Part shown: piece after piece, positions 36,454 to 45,251 of the stretch
Position numbering within the stretch: the stretch's first letter is position 1
How the letters are laid out: every line of letters begins with the position of its first letter
Assembly (NCBI RefSeq): GCF_001676615.1
Contig: NZ_LYXZ01000056.1
Coordinates: 62,001-126,000, forward strand
Source: Labrys sp. WJW
Lineage (GTDB): Bacteria > Pseudomonadota > Alphaproteobacteria > Rhizobiales > Labraceae
DNA: 64,000 nucleotides
Direction: 5' to 3'
The notes under the pieces: generated by a model
Databases searched by the model: none
What the model saw: only the letters and a program-made list of their open reading frames with translations
What the model was told of the DNA's origin: nothing
Program-made: the position numbers and the translations under genes

Positions 36454-38076
36454 ATGTCAGGCTCGTCCCTCACCACCGGCGAATACCTTGTCAGGCTGCT
36501 GGAGTCCTACGGCGTCGATCTGATCTTCGGCATTCCAGGCGTGCACACGGTGGAGCTCTATCGGGGCCTGCCGGCCACGAAGATCCGCCATGTCACGCCG
36601 CGCCACGAGCAGGGCGCCGGCTTCATGGCCGACGGCTATGCCAGGGTGACGGGCAAGCCCGGCGTGTGTTTCATCGTGACCGGTCCCGGCATGACCAACA
36701 TCGCCACCGCCATGGGCCAGGCCTATGCGGATTCGGTGCCGATGCTGGTCATCTCGGCAGTGAATGCACGGGATCAACTGGCGATGGGGCAGGGGCGGCT
36801 GCATGAGCTGCCCTCCCAGCGCAACCTGGTGGCCGGGGTCGCTGCCTTCAGCCATACGTTGCTCGATCCCACCCAGCTTCCCGAGGTGATGGCGCGTGCC
36901 TTCACCGTGTTCAATTCGCAGCGCCCGCGCCCGGTGCATATCGAGATCCCGCTCGATGTCATCGTTGCGCCCGCCGGCCATCTGTCGACACAGGCCTGGC
37001 CATTGCCGGCCAAGGCCTCTGCCGCCGCCGCCGATGTCGAGAAGGCCGCCGCCATCCTCAAAGCCGCCAGGCGCCCGCTTATCGTGGCTGGAGGCGGCGC
37101 GGCCGATGCGACGGCCGAGATCACCGCCATCGCCGGCAGGCTCGATGCGCCTGTCTTCACCACCATCAATGGCCGCGGCATCCTGAAACCCGGCCATCCT
37201 CTCGCCCTCAACGGCAATCTCGGCATGGAGCCGCTGCTGGCGGAACTGGCGGCCAGCGACGCGATCCTTGCCATCGGTACCGAGTTCGGCGAGACGGAAA
37301 TGTATCCCGAGCCCAAACCGCTGACATTCGGCGGGCCGCTGATCCGCATCGACATCGATCCGCTCCAGCTCGCGGCCGGCCTGCGCTGCGACCTGCCGAT
37401 CGCGGCCGATGCCAAGCTGGCCTCGGCAGCGCTTTTGGCCGCGCTTGGCGAAGGACGCCCGGCGGGGGATGGCGAAGCACGTGCGAAGGCCGTGCGAGCG
37501 AAGGTCGAGGCGGGTCTGTGGCCGGCCTGCCGCGTTCACGGCAAGCTGATGGAAATCGTGACCAGGACGCTGCCGGACGCGGTGGTGGCCGGCGACCAGA
37601 CCGAGCCCGTCTACGCCGTCAACCAGTTCTATCAGGCACCGCAACCGCGATCCTATTTCAACTCCTCCACCGGCTACGGCACGCTCGGCTACGGCCTGCC
37701 GGCAGCCTTCGGCGCCAAGCTTGGTGCCCCGAACCGGCCCTCCGTCTGCCTGATCGGCGATGGCGGCCTGCAATTCTCGCTGCAGGAGATGGCGAGCGCC
37801 GTCGAAGCGAAGATCGCCACGGCGGTGATCATCTGGAACAACACCTCTTATGGTGAGATCAAGGCCTTCATGGCGGACAGGGACATCCCGCAGATCGGCG
37901 TCGACATCTTCACGCCGGACTTTGTCGGCCTGTCGCGTGCACTTGGATGTGCGGCGGCACTGCCTGACACCATCGAGGAACTGACGCAGGAACTTGCCGC
38001 CTCTGCCACGCGCAACGTGCCCACTGTGATCGAGATCCGGGCCGGTTCGTCGCTGGCTCAAGCCCTCAACGCGTGA
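36454..38076 (+). CDS. aruI: ThDP-dependent decarboxylase, AruI-like (2-ketoarginine decarboxylase)
   Basis: Acetolactate-synthase-fold enzyme of 540 residues. It shows the catalytic Glu in HVTPRHEQGAGFMADGYAR (about residue 50), a central domain, and the ThDP motif from GDGGLQF to IIWNN near residues 430-460. The length and the lack of FAD-site features fit oxoacid decarboxylases such as AruI, which turns 2-ketoarginine (5-guanidino-2-oxopentanoate) into 4-guanidinobutyraldehyde. The flanking ureohydrolase and aldehyde dehydrogenase form exactly the set of the arginine transaminase/dehydrogenase route of pseudomonads. A plain acetolactate synthase is less likely in this context. Confidence 0.82.
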   Translation: MSGSSLTTGEYLVRLLESYGVDLIFGIPGVHTVELYRGLPATKIRHVTPRHEQGAGFMADGYARVTGKPGVCFIVTGPGMTNIATAMGQAYADSVPMLVISAVNARDQLAMGQGRLHELPSQRNLVAGVAAFSHTLLDPTQLPEVMARAFTVFNSQRPRPVHIEIPLDVIVAPAGHLSTQAWPLPAKASAAAADVEKAAAILKAARRPLIVAGGGAADATAEITAIAGRLDAPVFTTINGRGILKPGHPLALNGNLGMEPLLAELAASDAILAIGTEFGETEMYPEPKPLTFGGPLIRIDIDPLQLAAGLRCDLPIAADAKLASAALLAALGEGRPAGDGEARAKAVRAKVEAGLWPACRVHGKLMEIVTRTLPDAVVAGDQTEPVYAVNQFYQAPQPRSYFNSSTGYGTLGYGLPAAFGAKLGAPNRPSVCLIGDGGLQFSLQEMASAVEAKIATAVIIWNNTSYGEIKAFMADRDIPQIGVDIFTPDFVGLSRALGCAAALPDTIEELTQELAASATRNVPTVIEIRAGSSLAQALNA

Positions 38077-38084
38077 GGCCGGCC

Positions 38085-39530
38085 ATGCAGCACCAGCTCT
38101 TCATCGACGGGCGCTGGCAGGATCCGGTCGAGCCTGGGCAGATCCCGGTGTTCGATCCCTATTGCGGCACTGCCTATCATCAGGTCGCGGCGGCCGGCCC
38201 CGCCGATGTTGCCAAGGCCGTCGAGGCGGCCAAGGCGGCTTTCCCGACCTGGCGCGCTGCCGGTGGGCGCGAGCGCGGGCACTATCTCAAGGCCATCGCC
38301 GATCGATTGACCGAACGGGCGGAGGAACTGGCTCGCATCTCCTCGCGCAACAATGGCAAGCCGCTCGGCGAGGCGCGCATCGATATGGCGGATGCGGCCG
38401 CATCCTTCGCTTATTATGCCGAACTGGCCGCCGATCTCGAAGCCAGCCAGAATAGAACCGTGCCTGTGCCGGATGCGGCCTTCGGCGCGCGCCTGCGCCG
38501 CGAGCCGGCCGGTATCGCCAGCCTGATCGTGCCCTGGAATTTCCCGCTGGTGACCACGTCCTGGAAGGTGGCGCCGGCGCTGGCGGCCGGCTGCACCGTG
38601 GTGCTGAAGCCGTCCGAGATCACACCGGTGGTCGAGCTCGAACTCGGCGTGATCGCCGCGGAGATCGGCCTGCCGCCCGGCGTGCTCAACATCGTGACGG
38701 GGACGGGCGAGCGGGTGGGGGCGCCGATGACGGTGCACCCGGACGTGGCGAAGATTTCCTTCACCGGTTCCAATGCGGTTGGCGCCCGGGTGATGGCAGC
38801 TGGTGCGCCCGGTACCAAATCGGTCAGCCTGGAACTCGGCGGCAAATCGCCCATCGTGGTCTTCGACGATGCCGATTTCGACCAGGCGGTGGAATGCGTG
38901 CTGGGCGGCATCTTCTTCAATGCCGGCCAGATGTGCTCGGCCACCTCCCGTCTGCTGGTGGAACGCTCGATCGCACCGCGCCTTATCGAGGCGGTCGTGG
39001 CCGCGGCGCGAGCTCTCAAGCCGGGCGACCCTCTCGATGAGACGACGCAGATCGGCCCGATCACCATGAAGACCCAGCACGACAAGGTGCTGTCCTATAT
39101 CGAGCGCGGCAAGGCCGACGGCCTGAAGCTGCTGACCGGCGGCGGCAAGCCGGCCGGGCTCGACCAGGGCTGGTTCGTCGAGCCGACCATCTTCGGCGAT
39201 GTTCCCGCCGATAGCTCGCTCTGGCGCGAGGAGATCTTCGGCCCCATCCTCTGCGTGCGCAGCTTCGGCAGTGAAAGCGAAGCCGTTGCACTCGCCAATG
39301 ACAGCGATTTCGGCCTGGTCGCCACCGTGGTCAGCGAAGATCTCGACAAGGCCAATCGCGTCGCCGATGCGCTGGAATCGGGCCATGTCTGGATCAACAG
39401 CCCGCAGGCGATCTTCGTCCAGACGTCCTGGGGTGGTTTCAAGGCAAGCGGCATCGGGCGCGAGCTCGGGCCGTGGGGGATGTCTTCCTATCTCGAGGTC
39501 AAGCACGTCACGACACGCTTGACACGGTAG
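38085..39530 (+). CDS. Aldehyde dehydrogenase, probable 4-guanidinobutyraldehyde dehydrogenase
   Basis: NAD(P)-dependent aldehyde dehydrogenase of 481 residues. The cofactor site is seen in IVPWNFPLVT and KPSEITP, the general base Glu in LELGGKSP (about residue 250) and the nucleophile Cys in FFNAGQMCSATSRL (about 285). It follows the decarboxylase directly; a GTG at 38073 overlaps that stop, while ATG 38085 with GAGG just upstream matches the usual N-terminus better. Betaine/aminoaldehyde-type dehydrogenases act on such omega-amino or guanidino aldehydes, so oxidation of 4-guanidinobutyraldehyde to 4-guanidinobutyrate is the contextual assignment. Confidence 0.9.
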   Translation: MQHQLFIDGRWQDPVEPGQIPVFDPYCGTAYHQVAAAGPADVAKAVEAAKAAFPTWRAAGGRERGHYLKAIADRLTERAEELARISSRNNGKPLGEARIDMADAAASFAYYAELAADLEASQNRTVPVPDAAFGARLRREPAGIASLIVPWNFPLVTTSWKVAPALAAGCTVVLKPSEITPVVELELGVIAAEIGLPPGVLNIVTGTGERVGAPMTVHPDVAKISFTGSNAVGARVMAAGAPGTKSVSLELGGKSPIVVFDDADFDQAVECVLGGIFFNAGQMCSATSRLLVERSIAPRLIEAVVAAARALKPGDPLDETTQIGPITMKTQHDKVLSYIERGKADGLKLLTGGGKPAGLDQGWFVEPTIFGDVPADSSLWREEIFGPILCVRSFGSESEAVALANDSDFGLVATVVSEDLDKANRVADALESGHVWINSPQAIFVQTSWGGFKASGIGRELGPWGMSSYLEVKHVTTRLTR

Positions 39531-39532
39531 CG

Positions 39533-39544
39533 AGCAAATTTGCT
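39533..39544. promoter_or_regulatory. 12 bp perfect palindrome before the ATP-grasp gene
   Basis: AGCAAATTTGCT, starting three bases after the dehydrogenase stop and about 77 bases before the preferred ATP-grasp start. An AT-rich palindrome at a gene junction inside the island suggests an internal promoter/operator, for example for one of the two Lrp-type regulators. Confidence 0.35.
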
Positions 39545-39620
39545 AGGTTCTGACTGTATGCCCAAGAAAAAGTATAAGAAGAAGCACAAGATAAGATCAG
39601 GAAAGCATAAGGGGTTCGCA

Positions 39621-41075
39621 ATGAAGACCATTCGTAATGTTGCCGATCTGCGCGTTGTCATGCATCGCAACGAGCAGCCGATCTATTTCATATCGGCGAC
39701 GAATTTCAACCTGATCGGCATTGATGAATGGGTGAGGAACTTCAAATTCATCAGCTATATCGACTGCTTCGACGGCCGGCACCCCAATGTCTTCGTTCCC
39801 AGCGAGATCCCTCACGCTGAATTCGAAAGTATCGAGGACATCAACAACTATCTTCTCCAGCACAAGGAAGTGATCGACTACATCAAGCGCCGCGGCGGGA
39901 GGGCGGTGGCGACCTTCCTGATGTTCGACGAGACGACCGAGGAGATCTGCAACGATCTCGGCATCGAGGTATGGTTCCCCAAGGCGTCGCTGCGCCAGCG
40001 CTGCGACAACAAGATGGAAACGGTGCGCATAGGCAACAAGGCCAAGGTGCCATCCGTGCCCAATACGCTGGCCGGCGCCAAGAGCTATGAGGAACTGCTG
40101 GCCGCCGCCAAGAAGGCCGGTATCGGCACCGATCTCGTGGTGCAGACTGCCTTCGGTGACAGCGGCCACACCACCTTCTTCATCGCCAGCGAGGACGACT
40201 ACAACAAATACGCCAAGGAGATCTCGGCCGAGGACGAGGTCAAGATCATGAAGCGGATCAAGTGCCGGGGCGCCACCATGGAAGCCTGCGCCACCAAATC
40301 CGGCACGCTGGTCGGTCCGCTGCTCACCGAAGTCGTCGGTCAGCCCGAGTTGACGCCCTATAAGGGCGGCTGGTGCGGTAACGAGATCTTTCCCGGCGCC
40401 TTCTCCGAGACCATCCGCGCCAAGGCGCGCGACATGGCCTATCGCTTCGGCAACCAGTTGGTGAAAGAGGGGTACCGCGGCTATTTCGACCTCGACTTCC
40501 TGATCGACGTCAAGGACAACGAAGTCTATCTGGGCGAGCTCAACCCGCGCATCTGCGGCGCCTCGTCGATGACCAATCATGCGGCTTTCGCTTATGCCGA
40601 TGCGCCGCTCTTCATGTTCCACCTGATGGAATTCTCCGGCATCAAGTACAAGATCGATGTTGAGGAACTGAACAATCGCTGGGCCCAGAAGGAATTCATC
40701 GACAGTTGGTCGCAGGTGGTGATCAAGGCGACCGACGACATCGTCGACATCGTCACCCACGCGCCTTCGTCGGGCATCTATCACATGGCGCCCGACGGCA
40801 GCGTGTCCTATGACCGCTTCGACTATCACCGCCAGGCCATCGAGAACGAACAGGAGGCTTTCTTCCTGCGCATCACAGGCCCCGGCGACTATCGCTATGA
40901 GGGGGCTGATCTCGGCATCCTGATCACGCGAGGCCGGGTGATGAACGACGAGTTCGACCTGAACGAGCGTGCGCTGAACTGGATCAAGGGCATCAAGCGG
41001 CTCTATGCCACCAAGCCGCTGACGGAAGTCCAGCGCGACGACACGCCATCGGCCAGCTCCTTCAAGATCCTGTAA
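39621..41075 (+). CDS. ATP-grasp ligase of unknown specificity
   Basis: The protein has 484 residues. Its ATP-grasp fold shows LVVQTAFGDSGHTTFFI (Gly-rich loop, about 175-190), the KIMKRIKCRGATMEACATKSG strand region, and the metal/ATP end GYFDLDFLID and LGELNPRICGASSMTN (about 305-330), typical of carboxylate-amine ligases and biotin-carboxylase-like proteins. The frame is open from 39540 and would add a Lys-rich leader (MPKKKYKKK), but that stretch uses codons rare in this genome, and AAGGGG lies just before ATG 39621, so the shorter start is preferred. It likely forms an amide or peptide bond; substrate unknown. It is followed eight bases later by an autoproteolytic amidohydrolase gene. 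Confidence 0.82.
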   Translation: MKTIRNVADLRVVMHRNEQPIYFISATNFNLIGIDEWVRNFKFISYIDCFDGRHPNVFVPSEIPHAEFESIEDINNYLLQHKEVIDYIKRRGGRAVATFLMFDETTEEICNDLGIEVWFPKASLRQRCDNKMETVRIGNKAKVPSVPNTLAGAKSYEELLAAAKKAGIGTDLVVQTAFGDSGHTTFFIASEDDYNKYAKEISAEDEVKIMKRIKCRGATMEACATKSGTLVGPLLTEVVGQPELTPYKGGWCGNEIFPGAFSETIRAKARDMAYRFGNQLVKEGYRGYFDLDFLIDVKDNEVYLGELNPRICGASSMTNHAAFAYADAPLFMFHLMEFSGIKYKIDVEELNNRWAQKEFIDSWSQVVIKATDDIVDIVTHAPSSGIYHMAPDGSVSYDRFDYHRQAIENEQEAFFLRITGPGDYRYEGADLGILITRGRVMNDEFDLNERALNWIKGIKRLYATKPLTEVQRDDTPSASSFKIL

Positions 41076-41083
41076 GTGCGATC

Positions 41084-42100
41084 ATGGATCTCCTGTTCGA
41101 AGCCGTGGACGAGGACCAGCCCGGTGCCAAATGGCGCCAGCTGTTCGATCGTCACTGGCATGCCTATAGCCGCTGGTTCATGCGGGACGGCATCAGGGCC
41201 CGCCCGACCTATCTGTCGAGCCTGAAGGCGATGCGTGCCCATATGCCGGAATTGCTGCCGGCCTATGAAGCGATCGTGTCGGCAGCGGGCGATGGCGACC
41301 TGGAAGCCCGCTTCCTGTCGATGTGGTGTCCGCCGGTCTATGTCGGCGGCTGCTCGCAGGCGCTCATCACCAGTCCCGAGCCGGCCCTCATCCGCAATTA
41401 CGACTACAGCCCGCGTCTCCTGGAGGGCTCCTGGCTCGCCACCCGCCTCAACGGCAAGCGGGTGGTGGCGGTGGTCGATTGCCTGTGGGGCGTGCTCGAC
41501 GGCATCAACGAGGACGGCCTTGCCGTCTCGCTCTCCTTCGGCGGGCGGACAGCGGCGGGGCCTGGCTTCGGCATTCCGATCGTGTTGCGCTATGTGCTGG
41601 AATTCGCCTCTGATACCGCCGAGGCGATCGAGATGCTGCGGCGCATTCCGGTGCACATGTCCTATTCGGTGGCACTGATCGATCGCCAAGGACATCACGC
41701 CACCGTCTATGTCAATCCCGACCGTCCCGCCGAGGTGGTGGCCAAGCTCGTCAGCACCAACCATCAGCACGGCGTCGAATGGGCGCGCCATGCCCAGACC
41801 ACCAAATCGGTGGAGAGGGAGGCAGCCCTGGAGAAGGCGCTGGCCCTACATCAGAGCACCGAGAACGTCCTGGCCGGCTTCCTGCGGCCGCCCGTCTACC
41901 AGACCTCCTATGGCAGGGGCTACGGCACGCTCTATACGGCGCTCTACCGGCCACAGGACGCCTCGGTCGAACTGGTCTGGCCCGGGGTGATCTGGCGGCA
42001 GTCCTGTGCGGAGTTTCAGGAGGAGGCGCGTGTCATTCGCTTCAACGACGGCGATTCCGGTGGCTTTGCGCCGACCTTCAAGCAAGGGACGGTGAGCTGA
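41084..42100 (+). CDS. C45-family autoproteolytic acyltransferase/hydrolase (Ntn fold)
   Basis: The protein has 338 residues. The N-terminal segment of about 88 residues ends at VGGCSQALI, where the Gly-Cys bond is the expected autocleavage site and Cys the N-terminal nucleophile, as in acyl-CoA:6-aminopenicillanate acyltransferase relatives. IRNYDYSP follows, as in this family. No signal peptide is visible, so it should be cytoplasmic. It is cotranscribed with the ATP-grasp gene, giving a ligase/amidase pair, and followed by the D-amino-acid dehydrogenase gene. It may cleave an acyl or peptide conjugate of arginine or a product of it; that is inference. Confidence 0.84.
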   Translation: MDLLFEAVDEDQPGAKWRQLFDRHWHAYSRWFMRDGIRARPTYLSSLKAMRAHMPELLPAYEAIVSAAGDGDLEARFLSMWCPPVYVGGCSQALITSPEPALIRNYDYSPRLLEGSWLATRLNGKRVVAVVDCLWGVLDGINEDGLAVSLSFGGRTAAGPGFGIPIVLRYVLEFASDTAEAIEMLRRIPVHMSYSVALIDRQGHHATVYVNPDRPAEVVAKLVSTNHQHGVEWARHAQTTKSVEREAALEKALALHQSTENVLAGFLRPPVYQTSYGRGYGTLYTALYRPQDASVELVWPGVIWRQSCAEFQEEARVIRFNDGDSGGFAPTFKQGTVS

Positions 42101-42189
42101 GCGCCTCTCTTGCCAAGGATAAGGAAGAAGATCCGCTTGGTACGATAATAAGTTGATAATACGGGGGAAAACTCCGTAAGGGAGGCGTA

Positions 42190-43437
42190 ATGAGGGTTGT
42201 CGTTCTGGGGGGCGGTGTCGTCGGTACGGCGGCGGCCTGGTATCTGGCAAAGGATGGCCACGAGGTCACGCTGATCGAGCGGCATGCCGATGTTGCCTGC
42301 GGTACCAGCCAGAGCAATGCCGGCCTGGTATCGCCGGGCGACTCGACCGCCTGGGCATCGCCGGCGGCGCTCGTGACCTTCATCAAATCCCTCTACAAGC
42401 CCGACATGGGCATCAAGGTCCGCTTCACCCTCGACCCGAATTTCCTGGCCTGGACCTGGCGCTTCCTGCTGCAATGTACGCAGGCCCGTGCCAATGCCAA
42501 CACAGAGGTCAAGCTGCGGCTCGCCTTCTATGCGCGCCAATGCATCAACGCATTGCAGGAGGAGACCGGCCTTGCCTATGACGACAAGCGCAGGGGCATC
42601 CTCTACTTCTACCGCTCCCAGCAAAGCCTGGAAGCCGGCGCCAAGCATATGGGCTACATCGCCGAGCGTGGCCTCAAGATCGAGGTCGTCGACCGCGAGC
42701 GCCTTGTTGCGCTGGAGCCAGGGCTCGCCGCGGTCAAGCAGCAGATTGCCGGCGGCGTCTACTCGCCGATGGACCAGACCGGCGATTCCTGCCTGTTCAC
42801 CCGCGGCCTTGCCGAGCTCGCTCGCGAGCGCCATGGCGTGCAATTCCGCTTCAAGACCAATGTGACCGGCCTCGATGCCGAAGGCGACAGGGTCAAGGCC
42901 GTGCTGACCGACCAGGGGCCGGTGGCCTGCGATGCGGTGGTGGTGTCGCTCGGGCCCGAAAGTTCGCTGCTCGCCCGCAAGATCGGCATCGACGTGCCCG
43001 TCTATCCGGTGAAGGGCTATACCGCCACAATTCCCGTCGACGACGAGAAGGGCCCGACCATGGGCGGGGTCGACGAGGACCGGCTGATCGCCTATTCGCG
43101 CCTCGGCAACCGGCTGCGCATCGCCTCCACAGCCGAATTCGCCGGCTATGACCGCAGCTACAAGCCGGCCGATTTCACCACCATGTTCAAGACGGCGCAC
43201 GATCTGTTCCCCGGTGCGATCGACGAGAGCAAGGCCGTGCTCTGGGCCGGCCTCAGGCCGATGATGCCGGGCTCGGTGCCGGTGCATGGCCGGGCGCGCT
43301 ACGCCAATCTCTATCTCGACACCGGTCACGGCCATGTCGGCTGGACCATGGCTTGCGGCTCGGGAAAGCTCACCGCCGATCTCGTTGCCGGGCGCAGCCC
43401 GGAGATTGACACTGCAGGCCTGCTCTACCGGAATTGA
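42190..43437 (+). CDS. FAD-dependent D-amino acid dehydrogenase (DadA type)
   Basis: Protein of 415 residues of the DAO/DadA family. The Rossmann start VVVLGGGVVGTAAAWYLA with Glu in LIERH binds FAD, SQSNAGLVSPG follows as in DadA, and the C-terminal DTGHGHVGWTMACGSGKL closes the fold. A GGAGGC ribosome site precedes ATG 42190. It lies four bases before the racemase fusion gene. DadA-like enzymes oxidise D-amino acids to imino acids and pass electrons to the respiratory chain; in this cluster D-arginine (as for DauA of pseudomonads) or D-ornithine/D-lysine are the likely substrates, with RidA clearing the imine. Confidence 0.9.
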   Translation: MRVVVLGGGVVGTAAAWYLAKDGHEVTLIERHADVACGTSQSNAGLVSPGDSTAWASPAALVTFIKSLYKPDMGIKVRFTLDPNFLAWTWRFLLQCTQARANANTEVKLRLAFYARQCINALQEETGLAYDDKRRGILYFYRSQQSLEAGAKHMGYIAERGLKIEVVDRERLVALEPGLAAVKQQIAGGVYSPMDQTGDSCLFTRGLAELARERHGVQFRFKTNVTGLDAEGDRVKAVLTDQGPVACDAVVVSLGPESSLLARKIGIDVPVYPVKGYTATIPVDDEKGPTMGGVDEDRLIAYSRLGNRLRIASTAEFAGYDRSYKPADFTTMFKTAHDLFPGAIDESKAVLWAGLRPMMPGSVPVHGRARYANLYLDTGHGHVGWTMACGSGKLTADLVAGRSPEIDTAGLLYRN

Positions 43438-43441
43438 CGCC

Positions 43442-45226
43442 ATGCCGGATCCCCAGATTGCCATCGATCTCGCCCGGATCGAACACAATGCCCGCACCAT
43501 CGTGGCAACCTGTGCCAAGGCAGGCATCACGCCCTTCGGCGTGACCAAGGGCACCTGCGGCATGCCGCAGGTGGCGCGGGCGATGCTGCGAGGGGGCGTC
43601 GCCGGCATCGCCGAGTCGCGTTTCGAGAATATCCGCCGACTGCGGGATGCCGGCATCGACTGCCCGATCATGCTGCTGCGCAGTCCGCCATCCTCACGTG
43701 TCGAGGAACTGGTGCGCACGGTCGACGTCAGCCTACAGTCCGAGCTTCAACTCATGCGCGAGGTCTCGCGCGTGGCCGAGCGGCTTGGGCGGGTGCACGA
43801 CGTCATCCTGATGGTGGATCTCGGCGATCTCAGGGAAGGGATCTGGCCGAACGACCTGATCCCGACCGTGGAAGCGGTGATGGAACTGCCCGGCGTGCGC
43901 ATCGCCGGCGTCGGCACCAATCTCACCTGTTTCGGTGCCATCATCCCTACCAGGGAGAATCTCGACCAGCTCGTCGCCCACGCTTACAAGGTCGAAAGCG
44001 TCACCGGGCGACATCTCGACTGGGTCTCGGGCGGTAATTCCTCCTCGCTGCCACTGCTGCTGGCGGGGGGCATGCCGGCCGGGGTCAACAATCTCAGGAT
44101 CGGCGAAGCCATCCTGCAGGGCGGACGCGACACCTTCCTGGAACAGCCCTGGGAGGCGCTCGACCGCGATGCCTTCGAGCTGACGGGCGAATTGCTGGAG
44201 GTGAAGGTGAAACCCTCCATGCCGATCGGCAAGTCCGGCATCGATGCTTTCGGCAATGTGCCCGTCTTCATCGACGAGGGCGATCGCCTCAGGGGCATTG
44301 CCAATATCGGGCGAGAGGACGTCATCGCCGAAGGCCTGATGCCGACCCGGCCGGGCGTCCGGGTGCTGGGTGCCTCCAGCGACCATCTGGTGCTCGACCT
44401 CACCGAGGCCGACCCGCCGCTCAAGGTGGGCGAGGATGTCAGCTTCCGCCTGAACTACGGCGCGCTGCTGACGGTGATGACGTCGGAATATGTGGAGAAA
44501 GTTCCGATGCGGGACGTGATGGAGCAAGGGCAGAGCAGGGGCTATGCGGTCGAAACCGACGAGGTTGGCGATGCGCTGCTTTCCGCCCACAATGTTGGCG
44601 CGCGGATCGAGCGCCTCGGTTTCGAGCCGGCCGTGGCCGGCGCCTCGATCGTGCTTTCCACCGCTGCCGGGCGGGCCGATCTCATCCCCTTCGTCGAGGC
44701 TGCGGGGCGGCGCCACGATGCGCTCGGGCTGATCTGGATCGACTCCGAGGCAGCGATGATGCCCGACGAAAGCGAGGGGAGGCCTGCGGAAAATGCCGTG
44801 CTGCGCCGCCTGCTCACGCGCCTGCCGCCTCATATCGCGGCGGAGAATGTCGTGCTGCTCGGCTTGCGGGAGGCCGATCCGGGCGAGGTCGAGGCACTGA
44901 AGGCCTCGCGCATGCGTATCTTCACCATGGCGGAGATCGACGCGGTGGGGCTGCGCCATGCCATGCGCGAGGCGATCGCCATCGCCTGCGCCGGCACGCG
45001 TGGCTTCCATCTTTGCTATTCGCCGACTGCCACCGACATGTCGGACTGGAGCGGAGGTATCGGCGGCATCACCGTGCGCGAGACCCATTCGGCCATGGAA
45101 ATGGCGGCGCTCAGTGGCCGACTGCGTTCACTCAGTGTCTCGGGCATCGATCGCGATCTGCCCCCCACCATTGGTGCCGAATGCGCCAATTTCATCCTCT
45201 CGGCTTTCGGTAAGACCATTCTCTGA
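43442..45226 (+). CDS. Fusion protein: PLP amino acid racemase (ornithine/alanine racemase family) + ureohydrolase-like domain lacking metal ligands
   Basis: The protein has 594 residues. The N-terminal part (about 1-365) is a fold-type III racemase of the alanine/ornithine racemase family, with the PLP Lys in FGVTKGTCGMPQVARAM (near residue 33) and SGGNSSSLP near 200. The C-terminal part (about 370-594) follows the arginase/agmatinase fold in order (LGLIWIDSEAAM, VVLLGLREADPGE, FTMAEIDAVG, GGITVRETHSAMEMAAL), but the metal motifs are lost: GGDH is replaced by STAAG, DAHAD reads DSEAA, and DxD reads SPTATD. It cannot be a normal ureohydrolase; a sensor, arginine-binding or scaffolding role is possible. 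ATG 43442 is four bases after the DadA-type stop. Best guess: an L-/D-arginine (or ornithine/lysine) racemase. Confidence 0.83.
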   Translation: MPDPQIAIDLARIEHNARTIVATCAKAGITPFGVTKGTCGMPQVARAMLRGGVAGIAESRFENIRRLRDAGIDCPIMLLRSPPSSRVEELVRTVDVSLQSELQLMREVSRVAERLGRVHDVILMVDLGDLREGIWPNDLIPTVEAVMELPGVRIAGVGTNLTCFGAIIPTRENLDQLVAHAYKVESVTGRHLDWVSGGNSSSLPLLLAGGMPAGVNNLRIGEAILQGGRDTFLEQPWEALDRDAFELTGELLEVKVKPSMPIGKSGIDAFGNVPVFIDEGDRLRGIANIGREDVIAEGLMPTRPGVRVLGASSDHLVLDLTEADPPLKVGEDVSFRLNYGALLTVMTSEYVEKVPMRDVMEQGQSRGYAVETDEVGDALLSAHNVGARIERLGFEPAVAGASIVLSTAAGRADLIPFVEAAGRRHDALGLIWIDSEAAMMPDESEGRPAENAVLRRLLTRLPPHIAAENVVLLGLREADPGEVEALKASRMRIFTMAEIDAVGLRHAMREAIAIACAGTRGFHLCYSPTATDMSDWSGGIGGITVRETHSAMEMAALSGRLRSLSVSGIDRDLPPTIGAECANFILSAFGKTIL

Positions 45227-45251
45227 CACCCCGTTCCAACAGGAGACTTCC

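Noticed and set aside
36457..38061. 534-codon minus-strand frame, and similar long frames at 38058-39506, 39597-40829 and 33004-34104
   Set aside because: All are antisense to well-supported enzymes or the permease, with biased composition and no recognisable domains.
39558..39620. Lys-rich N-terminal extension (MPKKKYKKK...) of the ATP-grasp protein
   Set aside because: Codons such as ATA, AGA and TCA are rare in neighbouring genes, no ribosome site precedes it, and ATG 39621 has AAGGGG at good spacing.
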